Shown here: positions 33,701 to 45,000 of the stretch, in pieces
Layout: each line of letters starts with the position of its first letter
Numbering within the stretch: position 1 is the stretch's first letter
Assembly (NCBI GenBank): GCA_905221605.1
Contig: CAJNDS010000224.1
Span: 1,673,059 to 1,737,058, forward strand
Source of the DNA: Symbiodinium natans
Lineage: Eukaryota > Sar > Dinophyceae > Suessiales > Symbiodiniaceae
Direction: 5' to 3'
DNA: 64,000 nt
Notes under the pieces: model-generated
What the model was told of the DNA's origin: nothing
Database searches by the model: none
The model's input: the letters and a program-made list of their open reading frames with translations, nothing else
Program-made: the position numbers and the translations under genes

Positions 33701-36700
33701 GTGGCATCAATCCAGGGACCAGGGGGGGTAATCCCAAACCCCAAACCACAAACCCCAAACCCCAAACCCTAAACCCTAAACCCTAAACCCTAAACCCGGT
33801 GGGGTGGGGGGGCAGTGGAGAACAGGCGCTGGGTTCGAGTCAGCCTTCGGGGCTTCAGAGGCTTCTGGGATGTTATTTAGGGCCAAGACGCGCAAAGAAA
33901 CCCCAAACCCTGAACCTGAAGCCTAAACCCCAAACAGCAACCTAAATGGGATGTTATTTAGGGCCAAGACGCTCAGAAACCCCAACACCCTAAACCTGAA
34001 GCCTACACGCCAAACGTCAAACCATAAATTCTAAAGCCTAAGCCCTAAACCCTAAACCCCAAACGATGAACTCTACAGAGGTTCAGCTTGAGGTTGATAA
34101 TCACAGATGTTCAGCTTGAGGTTGTAGGGCTGAAGTTCTAGATTGGGAGTTCAGAGATTATGGGCCTTTTTTTTGTCTGGCGCTTCAGGGGCTTAGAATA
34201 ACAAGAATTTAGGCAGCTGCATATCTAACACTGCTATACAAGGGGTCTAGGTTTTACAGGGTTTATAGGCTTAGGTGTTGCATTTGATCTACGTTCGTCT
34301 TGGTGAACTTGTTTGAAGGTTCCTACATAGGTTTAAGAGGGGAAGCGTGGTGAAAGCTTACCATTGTTATATAGGAGCAGGTATGTTGATGAATCACCAA
34401 TGTACCCATATTGTAGCTCTAGGGCACAGGGTTTGGGGTCTTTCCCAAAATGGGTTTAGTGCTTAGGGTTTAGGGTTTAGGGTTTAGGGTTTAGGGTTTA
34501 GGATGGCGTGCGAAGCAGTGGCGGGGGATCTCATCAGCTACAACACCAGCATCAGCGCCTGCGAGAAGGCGGCGCAGTGGGAGATGGCCCTAATCCTCCT
34601 GCGCCGGTGGTGCAAATATTGTTATTCTTCTTATTATTATTATCATTAGTATTACTAGTATTAATATTATTATGCTTATTATTTTTATTACTTGTTTTGT
34701 TTTTTGCCGGGGGGGGGGGGGAGGGAGGGGGATGGATCCCTAAACCCTAAACCCTGAACCCTGAACCCCTTTTTTTTGCATGAGGGTGTCTCCACCATGA
34801 AGATGAGGGTTGGATTTTTTGAGTTCTGGTTGCTTGTGGGATTGGATTTGCGTTGCCGTGTGTGACTTTGGATGTTCCCCCTTATACTAACAGTCCGCAA
34901 TACGGATTATAACAGGGGGTACTAGAATAACAGTCCGAAATAGGGACTATAACAGGGGGCACTAGAATCCCTACTAAGGACTGTTTTTTTTCAGGGGGAA
35001 CATCCCCAATGCATGCCCTTCAGCAAGGGCAGCTCGTCGCAGGCAATCCCTGTCCTACAAGCGTACGAACGTGAACGAAAAGGGCACATGAGACGACAAA
35101 ACCCTCAACCCTATAGACTCTAAACCTAAGGGGTTGCCTACTTGCAACCTACCCTAAACCCGAAACCCGAGAATCCAAACCCTAAGTCCTAAGCCCTGTT
35201 TAAAGAGGCACATGGGCTGACTTGTCTTCCAGGCTCCATGCATCAACCGAGGTGCCAGGCAGTCGACAGCCGCCAGGAGATCGACATCATCACGTACAGT
35301 GCCGTGATCCTCGGAAGAGTGAAGATAAGATGACAAGACGCTGCCACCATGCTACTACTAGTGCTACTACGAGTACTAGAAAAAGCCACGGTTCAGGGTG
35401 TAGGGTTTAGAGTTTAAAGGGTTTAGGGTTTAGGGTTTAGGGTTTGAGGTTTAGGGTTTAGGGTTTAGGGTTTAGGGTTTAGGGTTTAGGGTTTATATAC
35501 ATCATCAGCATAGGGGTTTTTGGGGGGGGTTCAGTTGTTTTCGGTCTCGGGGCTCAGGGATGCGAATCCTCCGGGCGGTACCGTTTTGCCCGTGTTGGAG
35601 GGGGCTCGCGGATTCCGTCAGTTCAAAAAAAACCAAGCCAACACCAAAAAAGCGATTCAGGGCTAGAAAGGTTTAGGGTTTAGGGTTTAGGGTTTAGGGT
35701 TTTAGGTTTTAGGGTTTAGGGTTTAGGGTTTAGGGTGGTTCAAACCTTTACTGTGTATGGTTACTGGGCTACCTAGGATCAGCGCCTGCGAGAAGTGTGC
35801 CAAGTGGGAGATGGCCCTGGCTTTGCTGGCGGATGTCCAGAGCAGCTTCATGGAGGTGGGGGTTTCCGGGTTTAGGGTTTAGCGTTTCGGGTTTAGGGTT
35901 TGGGGTTATTGGGGTTCTTGTCATAAGGGATCCGACTATTTTGGAGGTCTGTATTTGCGGGCCCCTTATTTTCGTAATCCCCGAGGTGGACATCATCACC
36001 TACTGCGCGGCCATCAGTGCTTGTGAGAAAGCCACTTAGTCATAGTGGGGGGGGGGTAACATTTTACCCCTAAACCCTAAACCCTAAACCCTACACCCTA
36101 GTTCTTTTAACCTGTCCCCCAACCCTAGTTTTTTTAACTGTCCCAACCATGAACTAGGCCGGGCGTTGGACGACAGCACTCGACCTCCTGCAGGAGAGCC
36201 AGCGCACACTGAAGCCGAGCATCGTGGCGGCGAATGCAGCCATCAGTGCCTGTGGGATGGCTGCCGAGTCTTGGTAGCCCATTGGGTACCCTTTACTTTT
36301 TCTGTTTATGGGTTTAGGGTTTAGTTTTTAGGGTTTAGGGTTTAGGGTTCCCTTATAAAATAACCAACCCCAAAAAAGGGTGCACATATCATAATATGGT
36401 TATTGGGCTACCAAGGAGTGGCAGCAGGCTTTGCTGCAGCTCCGTGCAACCGGCCATTACAGTTTGAATCCAGATGTGATAACATATGCTGCTGCGATGA
36501 GTGCCTTAGAAAAGGCGAGCCAGTGGCAGCGGACGTTGGCCCTGCTCCAGGAGATTGGGCGCAGAAGCGCCAAAGTAAACATCATCTGCGTCAATTCTGC
36601 GATGAGTGCCTGCGGAAATGCGGGCCGATGGCAATTGGCAATCCACCTTCTGACTGAGGTCCGCACAAGACTGATGCAGCCAGATGTGGTTACCTACGAT

Positions 36701-37454
36701 GCGGCAATCAGCGCCTGTGCGAATGGCACGGAGTGGGAGAGGGCCATTGCATTGCTGCGCGTCCTCCCGAAGGCTCATCTTCAGCTCACCACCATTGCCT
36801 TCAATGCCGCGATCACAGCCTGCGAACGTGAGTCTCAGTGGATGTCCGCCCTTCAGTTGCTCTGTCGGGCTGATGAGCTTGTCGAAGTGTCGGTGGTGAC
36901 CTTCAGTTCCACGATCAGTGCCTGTGAGCAGTCCGGGCAGTGGATCATGGCCCTGCACCTCCTGGACCGTATGGAGCAACGGTGTGTCCATGCAAACTTG
37001 ATCACCTTCGCCTCTGCCATCAGCGCCTGTGAGAAGGCCCTAAGATGGCCTCAGGCGCTCGCGCTCCTCAGCGCAGCGCTGCGGCGGCGGCTTCGGCCGA
37101 ACACGATTGCCTACAGCTCCGCCCTCAGCGCGTGCAGCCAAGCAGGGCATTGGCGAAGAGCCCTGGTACCAAGGGCGGATTTGGAAGGAATTTCAGAATT
37201 TCGATGGACCCAACAAAAATTCCCTCTGCACCACCATGAAGCCCAGATAGTAAAAGCACATAAGAGATCCACAGGGGGGCCCCTCAATACCGCACCCCAA
37301 GGTTCTCCTCCTGGAGATGCAGGAGTGCACGGCACCCGCCGATGTCAGCACGATGAGCTCTGCGATCAACGCATGTGAGATGTGCTCTCAGCTGCTCCAG
37401 ACCGTGGTCCTCTTGGGGGAACTACCGAAAGTGGCCTTGCACCTTCAGAATTAG
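30733..37454 (+). CDS. Pentatricopeptide-repeat (PPR) protein, 14 exons
   Basis: Exons: 30733-30834, 31222-31306, 31604-31705, 32321-32428, 32616-32695, 33208-33312, 33481-33575, 34502-34602, 35233-35305, 35777-35855, 35986-36030, 36158-36265, 36416-37165, 37302-37454 (stop TAG). All junctions keep phase. About 16 PPR-type repeats of some 35 residues follow one another, each with 'W..AL.LL' in helix A and 'D..TYNAAISAC' in helix B (for example PNTIAYNAAISVC, ADVVTYNATVCACG, DLISYNTSISACEK, VDIITYCAAISACEK). PPR proteins bind organelle RNA base by base and act in its editing, splicing or stability; in dinoflagellates the family is greatly expanded. The last partial repeat ends VVLLGELPKVALHLQN. 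Donors by this model are GA at five, GC at four and GT at four junctions, and acceptors are AG. The extra residue at 32428/32616 is the least certain junction. The true N terminus lies at or upstream of 30733. Confidence 0.85.
31083..31206. repeat. CCCTAAA telomere-like array in PPR intron
   Basis: About 17 units at the 3' end of the intron between PPR exons 1 and 2, ending before the acceptor CCTCTTTAG (31221). Confidence 0.97.
31317..31452. repeat. TTTAGGG telomere-like array in PPR intron
   Basis: TTTAGGG units at the 5' end of the intron following exon 31222-31306. With 31083-31206 they bracket that exon convergently. Confidence 0.95.
31840..31948. mobile_element. Inverted-repeat element family F, copy F1
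   Basis: CTGGTTTTTTGTAGGGAATG ... ending TTCCCTGCTAAGAACCGG. The ends are imperfect inverted repeats about 29 bp long. It lies in the PPR intron 31706-32320. A second copy is at 48657-48788. Confidence 0.85.
34869..35007. mobile_element. Inverted-repeat element family B, copy B2
   Basis: TGGATGTTCCCCCTTATACT ... TTCAGGGGGAACATCCCC, with a duplicated inner block (ACAGTCCGCAATACGGATTA and ACAGTCCGAAATAGGGACTA). Located in the PPR intron 34603-35232. Confidence 0.88.
36266..36415 (+). mobile_element. Intact introner: intron with terminal inverted repeats and GAGT duplication
   Basis: A whole PPR intron. After donor-side GAGT (36266-36269) comes CTTGGTAGCCCA (36270-36281); the intron ends TGGGCTACCAAG (36404-36415), its exact inverse, followed by GAGT of the next exon. 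The terminal AG is the splice acceptor and the flanking GAGT duplication supplies a GA donor. A TTTAGGG tract sits in the middle. The preceding intron 35306-35776 ends with a related GGTTACTGGGCTACCTAG. Confidence 0.88.
36416..37165 (+). CDS. Largest PPR exon, about seven repeats
   Basis: A 750-bp exon of 250 codons with no stop, phase 0 at both ends. It begins EWQQALLQLRATGHYSLNPD and ends ALSACSQAGHWRRAL. It encodes consecutive PPR repeats with helix-A starts QWQRTLALL, RWQLAIHLL, EWERAIALL, QWMSALQLL, QWIMALHLL and RWPQALALL. The frame stays open into the following intron, which starts GTACCAAG at 37166; splicing to GTTCTCCTCC at 37302 restores the repeat (RRAL/VLLLEMQE). The long antisense frame over it is a shadow. 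Confidence 0.9.
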
Positions 37455-37521
37455 CCCCCTAAACCCGCAACCCTAAACCCTAAATCCGAAAGTGGTACCG
37501 TGCACCTTCAGAATTAGCCCT
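37425..37521. repeat. Duplicated stop-codon segment flanking a CCCTAAA insert
   Basis: CCGAAAGTGGCCTTGCACCT (37425, continuing TCAGAATTAGCCCC) is repeated at 37487 as CCGAAAGTGGTACCGTGCAC (continuing CTTCAGAATTAGCCC). The 30 bp between are CCCTAAA-type units. The PPR stop codon is within the first copy. Confidence 0.85.
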
Positions 37522-37541
37522 TCGAAAGGGGCTTACTTGAA

Positions 37542-37639
37542 GGTTCATGGGTAGTTGCAAGTAGGGTAAGAAGCACCCTAAAGAATGTTCTGTCCATAGT
37601 TGCTAGACTTCTAAGCCAACTTGGAAGTACCCATGAACC
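37542..37639. mobile_element. Inverted-repeat element ending GGTTCATGGGTA / TACCCATGAACC
   Basis: Exact 12-bp terminal inverted repeats about 100 bp apart. Related ends occur near 37688, 50680-50880, 53640-53760 and 61130-61220 (AAGTACC...GAACCTCCAAG), forming another short element family. Confidence 0.75.
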
Positions 37640-37860
37640 CTAAACCCTCAACCCTATAGCCCTATAAACCTATACACCTGCTTCTAAGTACCCATGAACC
37701 TCCAAGTAAGACCATGTCTCAGTCCTGGGCCTTCTTGGGATCGTGGTGGGGGTTGGTAACTCCCGCCCCTCCCGTCCGAGGGCGGGAGCCCCCCTGGCCC
37801 GAACGGAAGTAGCTGCAAGATGGCGATGTGAAAAGGCATGACATGAGATCCTAAACTATA

Positions 37861-37962
37861 GTTTAGGGTTTAGGGTTTAGGGTTTAGGGTTTAGGGTATA
37901 CCCTAAACCCTAAACCCGAAACCCTAAACCTAAACCCTAAACCCTAAACCCTAAACCCCTAA
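37861..37962. repeat. Head-to-head telomeric palindrome
   Basis: Five TTTAGGG units are followed, after only TATA, by about seven CCCTAAA units. In RNA or single-stranded DNA this would form a hairpin of about 35 bp. It shows the inverted-telomere arrangement without intervening sequence. Confidence 0.9.
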
Positions 37963-39084
37963 ATCCTGAACTTGAAGCTCCTGAACCAGGACCCGGTCTC
38001 AGCTTTGCGAGCGTGTTCTTTTCTTGCTAGTGTAGTACAACCCTAGGCCGCAGGATTTTCAGTTTAAAAGGCCACCCTGTGCACGTGATAAGTGACGTCC
38101 CATCATTGCACTTAGAGCCGTAGAGGCTTTGGGGTCTGAGGGTCTAGTAGTCTAGGGCACGCAGCGCAACACCTCACAGATCTTCTTGGAGCGATGGAGA
38201 CTAGTTTTCCCAGCCCTAAACCCTATACCCTAAACCCTAAACCCTAGGCCCATCAACTTTGGGGATTGCAGATGCCGGCCGAGGGTCGGGGGACTCGCCG
38301 GGTTTTGTTAGGTAAACCCTCCAACCCTCAACCCTCCTAGGTAGGACAAGGGGGACCCTCAAAAGGGAACCCTTCTTAGCCCTCTTCTGGCTGACATAAA
38401 CAGGGACCTTATTCACAGGGTCTATATCCCAAAGGGTCCATATCCCCAAGGGTCCCCCTAATCCTATCCCCTAAACCCTAAGCCCTCATCTCCCTACAGT
38501 ATACTACAGTATAGAAGAAGCTGTAAAATCTAAATTAAACTTAAACCCTAAACCCTCAACCCCGAAGCCCTCAAATCCTCAACCCCAAGCCCTAAGCCCT
38601 GAACCCGTCCTCCCACTCCAAGGGGCAAGGCCGTTGTGTTAAGCTCCAAGCGTTGTGAATCCCATGTTGGCAGGAAGGCCCATGTAGAACCGAGACAGAG
38701 GAAACCTACACCCTGAAAGTGTCTGTGGCTCCTCCATCCAAACCCTAAACCCGAAACCTGTTACATTAATATATAAAAAGGCTACATGAATGAACACAGC
38801 GAAAGATCCTTCCAAATACTTCTTTGGAATCACTCTTTATTTGGGCTTTTGTCCTGTTGGTATTCCAACTAAAAGCAGTATGCTTACATTAGGAGATAGA
38901 AGCGGTATCGTATTTGGTTCTTATTCTTAGCAGGATTGTAAAATAGCGAAAAGAGAGCGAAGATTACATTAAGGTTATAACTTCTAAGTTAGTCTAATGG
39001 ACTGTTTTTCTACGCCCTATACCTACACCCTACACCCTAAACCCTAAACCCTGCACCCTAGGGTTCCGATCCAACTAAGGGCAG

Positions 39085-42000
39085 ATCTTTGGCAGCAGAT
39101 GACACAGCCGTCGGAGATCCAGCGGATCCACAAGGCCTTGAATGGGTAGTTGTCTGGTTCTCCTTGTAAGGGTGCCGCACTATGAAGAGGACCCCAAAAG
39201 CGGCCCCAATTTAGAGAACTTCGCAAATCAAGCTTGTTTTTGTTTGGGTTTTGGGTTTAGGGTTTAGGGTTTAGGGTTTAGGGTTTAGGGTTTAGGGTTT
39301 AGGGTTTAGGGTTTAGGGTTTAGGGTTTAGGGTTTAGGGTTTAGGTTTCAGGGTTTAGGGTTTAGGGTTTAGGGTTTAGGGTTTAGGGTTTAGGGTTTAG
39401 GGTTTAGGGTAGGGTTTAGGGCTTAGGGCTTAGGGCTTAGGGCTTAGGGTTTAGGGTTTAGGTGCCGACAGCTCGTGAACTACAGCCCACGACCGGGCTA
39501 CATGGAGACCTGGGGTGCATATGCATGACGAGCCCCCCCCTAACTTCAGGCTCTAACACATCGGCTTTCGGGGGGGTTTAGTTTTTGTTTGGGTGCAGGG
39601 TTTAGGGTTTAGGGTTTAGGGTTTCGGGTTTCGGGTTTAGGGTTCCCCCCTCCTCCCGCGACCCCCCACACTAGGAGCCTGACATTTTAGGAAACTACCA
39701 GTGTGAACTCCTTGAAATCAATGTAGGGTTATACTACCAAAAGATACCTGTTCGGCTTAAATATGCCCCGAAGCCCTAAACCCCGAAACCTTATAGCCGA
39801 TAGTAGACTGGCAAGCTTCCTTGGAGGCTCATGGACACTTTCAAGGAGGGTAGCCCTAAACCCTAACCCTAAACCCTAGACCCTAAACCCTAAACCCTAA
39901 ACCCTGCTCAGTGTTCAGGGCTGCAGGGGTTCAGGATAGCTAGAGCTGAAGGGCCGCCACGGGAGGCCTTCCAGACCACGATCGATTCGCTAGCCGAGGC
40001 AGGGGTTTAGGGTTTAGGGTTTAGAGTTTAGGGTTTAGGGTTTAGGGTTTAGGGTTTAGGGTTTAGGGTTTAGGGTTTAGGGTTTAGGGTTTAGGGTTTA
40101 ATTAGGGTTTGGGGTTTAGGATTTAGTGCGCATTTTGTTGTCACAGTGTCACCTTGCCCTGCTCTACCGGCCTACACACACCTCCTTGCATTTAACAAAA
40201 GCTAAGCCTCTTAAAGCCTGAAAGCTTACGCTTGTTCAACAGCATTTTGACCTATTAAACCCGAACTGAACCCTGTCATCATCCACGTAGCCCCGCAAGC
40301 AAGTCGGGCACATCTGCCTCGATTTTCGAAGCTGCTAACCCTAAGCCCTAAACCCTAAACCCTAAACCCCTGCCAGGAACTGGACAACCGTTCCGCAGAG
40401 TTGCACAAGGAGACTCGGCACTGCAACCACCTGTGGGATCTCCGCATTTGCTAACTAACACGGCTACAGGTCGGGATGTTGCCCCCTGAAACTAGCAGTC
40501 CTTAATAGGGTTATAGTACCCCCAAGTAGAACCCCCTATTAAGGACTGTCAGTATAAGGGGGAATATCCCAAGCCACAAGAAGCCGACCCATGAACCGGA
40601 CCCCTGCAACCCCAAACCCCTAAACCCCTAAACCCCTAAACCCCTAAACCCCTAAACCCCTAAACCCTTAAACCCCCAAAACCCTAAACCCTAAACCCAA
40701 AACCCTAAACCCTAAACCCTAAGCACACGACATAGAGAGTGACAGAAGTGCGGTGGGTTCATGCCTCAGCCCCCTCGCTGCATCTGCACCCCAAAGACTC
40801 CTTGCACGCAACTTCTCCTTTTTGGCCTTCATTTACCATATTGGGGGCTTCCGGAATTGGGGGTGCCTCATTGGGGTCCGCATTATAAGGGAATCCTACG
40901 ATTTGGAGGTCTCTTTTAGGGTTCCCATATGTTCGGCAACGGCCGTATAGGCCTTATAGGTTGGGATGTCTCCCCTTCTATTAACAGCCCTTCATGGGGG
41001 CGTACTGTAATCCCTACTAGGGACTGTTAGTAAAGTGGGGAACAACTAAACCCAACATTCTAAACTCCAGACCCTAAACAAACCGCACCCAAAAGAAAGC
41101 TGCAGGCATTTGAGCACAAGCTGGCGATCCAACACGAGGCGCTTTCGGCAAGTTGGGGCAAGACAGCTTTACGGCTTGAAGGGTATAGGGTTTGGGGGGC
41201 TTAGGGTTGAGGGTTTCGGGTTGGGGGACGTCCATCTGAGAGTATTCATTATGGAATTAGGCATCCCAGGGCTTTTGGTTTTCCCTAGGGTTCAGGGTTC
41301 AGGGTTCAGGGTTCAGGGTTTAGGGTTTAGGGTTTAGGGTTCAGGGTTTAGGGTTTAGGGTTTAGGGTTTAGGGTTTAGGGTAGTATAAATGGCTACGCA
41401 TGGACCCACGCGCTTTTCTGGGATTCCCACCTTCACGCATTGAGGTTTGGGGTCTACACAGGCCCGAGAAGCCCTCTAAAGCCCTAGATAGAAGTCCTAG
41501 CAGCCCCAGAAGAACTCTCAGTCCTATAGAAACCCTATGGCCCTGTAAGGCCCTGTATGGCCCTGTAAGTTCCGTAAGCCCGACAAAGCCCCATAAGGCG
41601 CATGAGCCCCTCTCAGGCCTGTGAGCCCTAGTTTCGCCACTGGAGGACTGGGAGACCCAAGCGAGATCCATGCAGCAGGCAAGTGTTCCTGACATTGGGT
41701 GGGGGGCGGGTTAAGGTTTCGGGTTTAGGGGGAGAGGTAGAACAGTTGTATCGGGTACGGTACCACCAGGTCATACTTGCCTTTCTCACTTAGGGGGGGG
41801 GGGGGGGGGGCAGTAGGGGTTAGGGTTTAGGGTTGTGGGTGGCGGCGAGGGTTTTGTGTCATAGAATATTTGCTGCTCCTTATAGTCCCGGTACCGGTAC
41901 CAGAAAACGGTCCCTCGAAATCCAGAAACGAAGGTTTCTGGGGCCCCACCCGCCAGAAGTTCCATTTTAAGTGGATGCCCTAATGAAACTAAATTACTAA

Positions 42001-45000
42001 ACCGTACCCACAGCCCTAAACCCTTCTTAGTTCGGGTCGTTTCAAGGGCCCGTTTATCCCCCTGCTATAACCTATAAATCCCAAGGCCTAAAGGGACCAT
42101 GGAATTATATAACCCTATAAACCCTAGACCCCTAAACACCCCAGACCCTCAACCCCAGACCCTAAAGCCTCTACCCTCAGAGTTTCGCGTTTCGGTTCTT
42201 TGTCTTAGGGTTTTGCCCGTCCAGGCCCAGAGCGCCTCTCTGCGCAAGGAGCAGGGTTCAGGGTTTAGGGTTTTGGGTTTAGGGTTTAGGGTTTAGGGTT
42301 TAGGGTTCTGAGCTTGCGATTTAGGGCTTCTTTTGCACGAGGCCAGTATCAGAACTCCAAATATATGTTTTGTTTACATGCAGTCCTTCTGCAATCGCAA
42401 AAGTGGGGTTCAAACAGGGCGACACGTTGCCAAACTTCTGGCACGTTGCGGTCTCCGGTCCGGGGTAAGATCCTCGGGTTTTTTTGAGACCTGGCCCTTG
42501 GGTATAGGGTTTAGGGCCTAGGGGTTTGGGGGGAATGTAGTGCCCTGAATTATTCTAATACCTGTTAAAACAGTTAGTACAAGGGGGAACATCCCAAGCC
42601 TGGCCCTTCCTTCGCAGGAGTACACCTTCCTTGTGCATGCAGAGACCACTGGCCTGCGAGAGGAGTTTCTTTTCTCATGTGGAGCTCGTCTCAACCCAAA
42701 CCCAAAACCCCAAAACCCTCAAAACCCTAAACGCCAAACCCTTACCCAAATTCGAGGAGGGACAATGATATAGAGAATTGCCCACGTGAGAAATTTGACT
42801 CACATCCTTCAGAAGCCCCCGGCTTTACTCCTCTTTTCAGCAACGGCCTTGGGGCTGCGGCCTTGGGGCTGTTTAGGATTTAGGATTTAGGGTTTAGGGT
42901 TTAGGATTTAGGGTTTAGGGTTTAGGATTTAGGGTTTAGGGGGGGGGGGTGCCATGAAGGAGCTTATGGGTGTGACTGCGGCCATGCAAGCGGAGATCGC
43001 GAGCGACCAAGAGAAGCAGCTGAGCACCTCGATCCGCTTTCAATTGCTTTGGACTCGAAGTTTATGAGTGGGGTTTGGTGTTTAGGGTTTAGGGGTTTGG
43101 GGTTTAGGGTTTAGGGTTTAGGAAACTTCCAACCCTAACCCCTGGATTTAGGGTGGCTTCAGTACTGTCAGCCTGGTCTCTGGGAGCTTCAAGGCTTCCT
43201 GCAAAGCAGATGGGATTTAGGGCCAAATTTAGGGTTTAGGGTTGTGTTGAAACGTTTGGTGGCTCATCATCTCCTTCAGAGAGGGCGTCCACCCCCCCCC
43301 CCTCCCCGACATTCGAATAGGATTTCAAGGGGAGGTTCCTGAATTGCTGGCATAGTATATACTCCGTGTGCTAGGGTGCGTCTAGAGGGTTGCTCTGGGT
43401 ACCCTAAACCCAAAACGCCAAACCCCAAATCCTAAGCCCCAAACCCTAAACCGCTTTGTTTCAGAACCTTCTCGCTGTCCAGCGCTCTCCAGATTCGGTC
43501 CCCCCGCCCCCCCCCCCCCTCCCCCCCCAGAAAGACCTAAGCCCTAAGCCCGCCGAACCCTGAATTTTCTGGAGCCCTATCGGGTGCAGAGCTTAGGGTT
43601 TGGGGTTTAGGGTTTGGGGTTTAGGGCTTAGGGTGTAGGGTTTTGGGTTTAGGAGCCTCCTACAAATCCCCTCAAGCCCTTAAACTCCCTAAGTTCCCTA
43701 AGGCCCTAATTCCCTGCCTCCTAATTACAAATCCCCTCAGGCCCGTAGATTCCCTGAGTTCCCTCAAGCCCTGAACCCTAATTTTAACTTAATCAATGCA
43801 GGCAATAGCCGAGAAGCTCTGAAAGGAGCACAAGCTGACATCAAGGCGTTCTGGGCTGTTGGAGGGGGGTTCAGAATTTACAGGCGCAGATTCGCTAAGT
43901 TCAGGTTGAGGCTGAGGCTTGTGTGTCTGTTTGGGGGGTGTTGGGGTTTAGGGCTGTGGGTGTAGGGTGTAGGGTGTAGGGTTTAGGGCTTAGGGCTTAG
44001 GGCTTAGGGCTTAGGGCTTAGGGCTTAGGGCTTAGGGTTTAGGGTTTAGGGGGTTTGGGTTCAGGGTTTTGGGTTTGCGGTTTGTGATTTTGTGGGTTTG
44101 GGAGTTTTAGGGGCTCAGACACTCATCCAGGAGGCCCCCTTGACGCCCCAACCCTGAGTTCGCAAGCGCTTGAAGGTCTACGACTCGGCCCTTGAACGCT
44201 AAACCGAAGCCCCAAGCCCTAAACCCCAAACCTCAAACCCCAACCCTGAACCCTAAACTCGAAACCCCAAACCCTAAACCCTAAACCCTAAACCCTAAAC
44301 CCTAAACCCTAAACCCTAAACCCTAAACCCTAAACCCTAAACCCTAAACCCTAAACCCTAACCCAAAAGGCGCTCAAGGGCAGCCTCTCTGCCGCGGCGG
44401 CCCGCGCCGAAGAGGAAACAGCCGCTCAGGCCTCCTCTTTGGTGCTCTGTGTAGGGTTTAGGGTTTAGGGTTTGGGGGTTGGGGGTTGGGGGTTAGGGGT
44501 TAGGGGTTCTAGGGCTTAGGGTTCCGGGGTTTCGGTTTTTGGGGTTCAGGGTTTTGGGGTTCAGGGTTTCGGGTTTTGGGGTTTTGGCATTCCGGGTTTT
44601 GGGTGTTGGGGGTTAGGGTCCTGCCCTTAGGGCGGGATTCTTTCCAAAGTTTGGATAGAACCTTGCTCTTAAGGCAGGAGCCCATCCAAGCTTGGGATTC
44701 GGGGTTTTGGGGTTTAGGGTTCAGGGTTTCGGGTTTTGGGGTTCTGTTTTTTTTGTTTTGTTTTGTTGTTTTTGGGGTTTCGGGTTTTGGGTTTTGGGGT
44801 TTGGGTTTGTAGGGTTTAGAGCTTAGGGTTCCAAGATCTCCAGTTGCCAAAATATTGGGTTCTTGGGGCCTATATACCAGTTCCGTGAGGGCTAAGGCCT
44901 TGTTTGTGCTTGTATATCTTTCTCGGTTTAGGATGAATCTAGGGCGAACTTAAGTTTTTTGCCTTCCCTGCTCGTTTTTGAGTTCCTCGTGGGGAGCGGG

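Larger units (their letters stand above)
37455..39084. other. Intergenic interval after the PPR gene
   Basis: Holds the duplicated stop segment, the inverted-repeat element 37542-37639, the telomeric palindrome 37861-37962 and degenerate CCCTAAA sequence. No exon could be supported between 37455 and 39084. Confidence 0.45.

Noticed and set aside
33831-33850. tRNA-like GGTTCGAGTC motif
   Set aside because: No acceptor stem or anticodon arm could be folded around it.
36506-36991. 161-residue minus-strand reading frame
   Set aside because: It is antisense to the well-supported PPR exon; the open frame follows from the codon composition of the repeats.
40377-41162. Joining 40377 exon to 41106 through the shared GCATTTG
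   Set aside because: That junction produces an immediate stop; the GA donor at 40437 keeps the frame instead.
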